A stretch of DNA of 5,736 nt from an uncultured Dehalococcoidia bacterium (GTDB taxonomy: Bacteria > Chloroflexota > Dehalococcoidia > Tepidiformales > Tepidiformaceae): NCBI GenBank assembly GCA_937954195.1, contig CALFYR010000473.1, forward strand, positions 1-5,736. The letters run 5' to 3'. Both the position numbers and the translations under genes were made by a program. Below the pieces are notes generated by a model. That model made no database searches, was not told the DNA's origin, and saw nothing but the letters and a program-made list of their open reading frames with translations. Below are positions 2,919-5,736 of the stretch, one piece after another; the first letter of the stretch is position 1, and each line of letters begins with the position of its first letter.

Positions 2919-5736
2919 CGGCTCACCGACAGCAGAAGAGGAAGGTCGTCATGTTCCACATCAACTACGAAACCGCGAAGGCCGAGGTGGCGCGCCGCCA
3001 CGAACGCCTGAACGCTGCCCAGCGCAGTGGCCTTGCCTACGAACCCCGCGCCCGCCGCGAGGTAGGCCTGCTTTCGAAGGCGCGAGGGTGGTTCTCCCGC
3101 CCGAGGGCCGTCTCCGATGCTCCGGCGGGCGCCGGCAGCGGGGAACCTTGCGTCACCTGCTAAGTCCGGACCGGCGGGGCGGTCTCTATCAACCCGCTCC
3201 CGCCGGACCAGCTTGTGAACCTCCAGCACCACGATGATGCTCGCCGCAACCGCAATCATCGTCCCCCAGACCCGAAGTTCGAGCGGTTCCACCCGGAGGA
3301 TGTACTGCGTCGGCGCAAGGTAGAGGGCTGCCACATGCACCCCTACCGCCGCGATGGTCGCGATAAACAGGAATGGGTTGGACGCCGGATTCTTCCGGAA
3401 CGCGGACAGCCGAGTCGACCGCGAATTCCCCACGTGGAACACCTGGAAAAGCACCATTGTCGTCAGCGCTGCCGTCTGCGCCGCCATCAGCGAGTCCGTC
3501 CGGTCCAGCTCCCAGCGGAACACCAGCAAGGTCCCGATTCCCATCACCAGCCCGGATAGGACCGTCCGTTCCCACAGCAAGTTCGAAAGGACGCCTTCAC
3601 TGCGGCCCCGTGGGTTTCGTTTGACGAGCCCCTTTTCGCCAGGTTCGAAGGCGAGCGCGATGTCCTGCAATCCATTGGTGACGAGGTTCAGCCACAACAG
3701 TTGCGCCGCTACCATCGGGATCGGCCAACCAAGCAGCACCGCGCCCATGATCGCCACGATCGCCGCGGCTCCCGTGGAAATCAGGAAGAAGGTCACCTTC
3801 CGGATGTTCTCGAAGGTCACCCTGCCTTCCTCGACGGCCGCGTAGATGCTCACGAAGTTGTCGTCGGCCAGCACCATATCGGCGGCCTCACGCGCCACAT
3901 CGGTCCCGCCTTTGCCCATTGCCACGCCGATGTCCGCAGCCCGCAGCGCCGGAGCATCGTTGACCCCGTCGCCCGTCACCGCCACGACTTCGCCCTGTCG
4001 CCGAAGGGCCTGCACCACCCGGAGCTTATGCTCCGGCGCCGCGCGCGCGATGACCGTCGCATGCTCGAGCGCCCGGTCGAGGTCTCGCTCTGGCATCTCC
4101 CCGATTTCGGCGCCGGAAAGCACGTCGTCGTCCTCGTCGGCGATCCGAAGTTCGCGTCCGATGGCCAACGCTGTCGCCGCGTGGTCCCCGGTGATCATCA
4201 CGACCCGGATGCCCGCCGTGCGGCATCCATCGATCGCCTCCAACACCCCCCGGCGGGGAGGATCCAGCAGTCCCGCAAGCCCCACGAACGTGAGGCCGTG
4301 GGTGACCACCTCTGCCTCATGCTCGTCGTCGCGGTAGGCGAGACCGAGTACTCGCAGTCCGCGGCTCGCCATATCCGCGGCGGCACCCTCAATCTCCTCT
4401 CGCGGGAGTTCGCGCGGTCCATCGTCATCAAGGAGCGCCGTGCTCATCTCCAGGATTCGCTCGGGAGCGCCTTTGAAGTACGTCCGGATTCGACCGTCGT
4501 GCCTGCGCTGGCTCGCCGAGAAGCGCTGCTGCGATTCGAACGGCATCTCCCGCAGAACGTCGTGTGCGGCACGCAGGTCCGAAGGTTCGATGCCCGCGCG
4601 CAGCGCCGCGAAGAGCAAGGCCGTCTCGGTCGGGTCTCCGTGGCCCTCAACGTCGTCCGCCGAACGATGAAGCTCCGCCTCGTTCGTCAGCACCCCGGTG
4701 ATAAGTGCCAGGTAGAGCGGCCGGTGTTCCGCCAGCGGCGAGGCGTCTGCCTGCCCATCGACCGGCGCGAGCCCGTGTTCGCCAAAGCGGTACAACCGCT
4801 CGCCGGCCCAGATGTCGCGGACCGTCATCCGGTTTTCGGTCAGCGTTCCCGTCTTGTCGGTCCCGATGACGGTCGTGCTCCCCAGCGTTTCAACGGCGGG
4901 GAGCCGCCGCACGATGGCGTTCCTGGCTGCCATTCGGCGCACGCCCAGCGCCAGCGTCACCGTGAACGCGATGGGCAACCCCTCCGGTATCGCGGCCACG
5001 GCGAGCGCGACGGCGACGACGAACATCTCCCGCGGCTCTTCGCCAAGGGCAACACCCAGGCCGAAAGCCGCGATGGCCGCCACCGCAACCACGATCCCGA
5101 TGATCCGGGCGAACTGCGCCATCCGCTGCTGCATCGGTGTCTCGATCGTTGGCTCCGCTCGCATGTGGCCCGCGATCTTCCCGAGTTCGGTCTTCATCCC
5201 GGTCGCAACGACGAATCCGCGCGCCCGTCCGACCGTTACGGTGCTTCCGGCGTACGCCATGTTCCGGCGATCGCCCAGTGGCAGGCTGTCGCCTTCGAGT
5301 GTGTCCGGGCGTTTGCCTGCTGGCAGTGACTCGCCCGTCAGCATCGATTCATCGATCTGCAGATTGTTGGTCGAAACCAGGCGAAGGTCGGCTGGGACCC
5401 GCACACCACTCTCCAGGATCACCAGATCGCCGGGTACCAGCCGCGCGCTTGGTACTTCCTGCTCGCTCCCATCGCGAACGATGTGCGCCCGCGGCGAGAC
5501 CAGCTGCATCAGGGCCCGCACCGATTCCTCCGCGCGGCGTTCCTGGAAGTAGCCAAGCCCCGCGTTGAGCGCCACGACGAAGGTGATGACCGCGGCGTCG
5601 ATGTACTCACCGAGTCCGACCGTGATCACCGCGCAGATCAGGAGGATGTAGATCACGGGCGAGCGGAACTGCCGAATCAGTACGGCCGCCCAGGAAGAGA
5701 GCTCTTCCGTCTCGATGACGTTCGGCCCGTGCTCGG
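2915..5736 (-). CDS. P2-type cation-transporting ATPase (5' end outside window)
   Basis: This is a P-type ATPase, a membrane pump that forms an aspartyl-phosphate to move cations. The frame runs off the window at 5736. The first visible residues, EHGPNVIETEE, lie in the N-terminal cation-ATPase domain, so roughly the first 30-40 residues are missing. Numbering from the codon at 5656: TGES actuator loop (107-110), PEGLP in M4 (224-228), phosphorylation motif DKTGTLT with Asp267 (codon 4856-4858), KGAPE nucleotide-binding motif (395-399), DPPR (465-468), TGD (489-491) and GDGVNDAP hinge (562-569). M5-M6 cover about 621-668, with LNLVTNGLQD, and four more membrane segments follow to about 813. 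There are no heavy-metal CPC or N-terminal CxxC motifs in what is visible. Several calcium ligands of SERCA are replaced, so the ion is not assigned. The conserved protein ends near residue 819 (about position 3200); the remaining 94 codons are antisense to a small gene and may not be genuine. GTG at 5656 is an internal Val, not the start. Confidence 0.93.
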   Translation of the reverse strand, partial: EHGPNVIETEELSSWAAVLIRQFRSPVIYILLICAVITVGLGEYIDAAVITFVVALNAGLGYFQERRAEESVRALMQLVSPRAHIVRDGSEQEVPSARLVPGDLVILESGVRVPADLRLVSTNNLQIDESMLTGESLPAGKRPDTLEGDSLPLGDRRNMAYAGSTVTVGRARGFVVATGMKTELGKIAGHMRAEPTIETPMQQRMAQFARIIGIVVAVAAIAAFGLGVALGEEPREMFVVAVALAVAAIPEGLPIAFTVTLALGVRRMAARNAIVRRLPAVETLGSTTVIGTDKTGTLTENRMTVRDIWAGERLYRFGEHGLAPVDGQADASPLAEHRPLYLALITGVLTNEAELHRSADDVEGHGDPTETALLFAALRAGIEPSDLRAAHDVLREMPFESQQRFSASQRRHDGRIRTYFKGAPERILEMSTALLDDDGPRELPREEIEGAAADMASRGLRVLGLAYRDDEHEAEVVTHGLTFVGLAGLLDPPRRGVLEAIDGCRTAGIRVVMITGDHAATALAIGRELRIADEDDDVLSGAEIGEMPERDLDRALEHATVIARAAPEHKLRVVQALRRQGEVVAVTGDGVNDAPALRAADIGVAMGKGGTDVAREAADMVLADDNFVSIYAAVEEGRVTFENIRKVTFFLISTGAAAIVAIMGAVLLGWPIPMVAAQLLWLNLVTNGLQDIALAFEPGEKGLVKRNPRGRSEGVLSNLLWERTVLSGLVMGIGTLLVFRWELDRTDSLMAAQTAALTTMVLFQVFHVGNSRSTRLSAFRKNPASNPFLFIATIAAVGVHVAALYLAPTQYILRVEPLELRVWGTMIAVAASIIVVLEVHKLVRRERVDRDRPAGPDLAGDARFPAAGARRSIGDGPRAGEPPSRLRKQAYLAAGAGFVGKATALGSVQAFVAARHLGLRGFVVDVEHDDLPLLLSVSR
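2951..3163 (+). CDS. Small protein of unknown function, 70 residues, C-terminal CxxC
   Basis: The ATG at 2951 has a strong GAGGA/AGGAAGG ribosome binding region ending 5-8 bases upstream, and most codons end in G or C. The product starts MFHINYETAKAEVARRHERL, a likely amphipathic helix. It continues through a basic region (residues 32-52, with KARGWFSRPRA) and ends with a Gly/Ala-rich tail and Cys67-x-x-Cys70 at the very C-terminus. That pair might bind metal or form a disulfide; this is only an inference. It follows the 54-residue gene by 32 bases and probably shares its transcript. The whole gene is antisense to the unusual 3' extension of the ATPase frame. The ribosome binding site and tandem arrangement favour this gene as the real one. 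Family unknown. Confidence 0.7.
   Translation: MFHINYETAKAEVARRHERLNAAQRSGLAYEPRARREVGLLSKARGWFSRPRAVSDAPAGAGSGEPCVTC
3164..3208. terminator. GC-rich hairpin, possible bidirectional terminator
   Basis: Starting one base after the stop of the 70-residue gene, GGCGGGGCGG (3173-3182) can pair with 3194-3204, giving about 10 base pairs with one bulged T and an 11-base loop. An outer GTCCGG/CCGGAC pair (3164-3169 with 3203-3208) offers an alternative stem. The site lies where the plus-strand small genes end and where the conserved part of the ATPase ends on the other strand. No T-run follows on either strand, so termination is uncertain. Confidence 0.4.

Noticed and set aside
3701..5329. 542-codon plus-strand open frame within the ATPase gene
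   Set aside because: It lies entirely antisense to conserved P-type ATPase motifs, and its product is His/Arg-rich with no domain or membrane pattern.
2915..5736. Calling the ATPase a calcium pump or a heavy-metal pump
   Set aside because: Key SERCA calcium ligands in M5-M6 are replaced, and the CPC and metal-binding motifs of heavy-metal pumps are absent, so only the P2-type family is supported.
1..5736. A new multi-gene defence or mobile system
   Set aside because: I see no nuclease, toxin, transposase, integrase, direct-repeat array or attachment site, and the alternating gene orientations argue against a co-transcribed system.

Overview
This is a GC-rich chromosomal window with strong G/C preference at third codon positions. 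A luciferase-like (probably F420-dependent) oxidoreductase, a DUF2510-type N-terminus fused to a DUF805 membrane domain, and a GlxR-like Crp regulator point to an actinobacterium or a high-GC Chloroflexota lineage. No marker gene is present, so this placement is an inference. I see no rRNA, tRNA, insertion sequence, phage gene or CRISPR array.

Layout: (1) 1-228, plus strand, the C-terminal end of an unrecognised protein. It converges with (2) 243-1145, minus strand, an LLM-class oxidoreductase whose best start is a TTG. A 139-bp divergent gap leads to (3) 1285-1851, plus strand, a small DUF2510-DUF805 membrane protein. It converges, with a 10-bp gap, on (4) 1862-2548, minus strand, a Crp/Fnr-family regulator. 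A 205-bp divergent gap holds an 18-bp perfect palindrome built on TGTGA half-sites. Then come (5) 2754-2918 and (6) 2951-3163, plus strand, two tandem small genes with good ribosome binding sites. They face (7) the 3' end of a P2-type cation-transporting ATPase (minus strand) whose 5' end runs off the window at 5736.

The genes alternate in orientation, so only the two small genes can form an operon. The one plausible functional link is regulatory. The Crp-like protein keeps the Arg-Glu pair that reads TGTGA in well-studied Crp proteins, and the palindrome sits between its own gene and the two small genes. That suggests autoregulation and possibly control of the small genes.

Most of the window is ordinary. 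The points worth a second look are the palindrome with a non-standard spacer, the two undescribed small proteins, the ATPase reading frame that runs about 94 codons past its conserved domain antisense to the second small gene, and the loss of several SERCA-type calcium ligands in that ATPase. I found no clear new multi-gene system.
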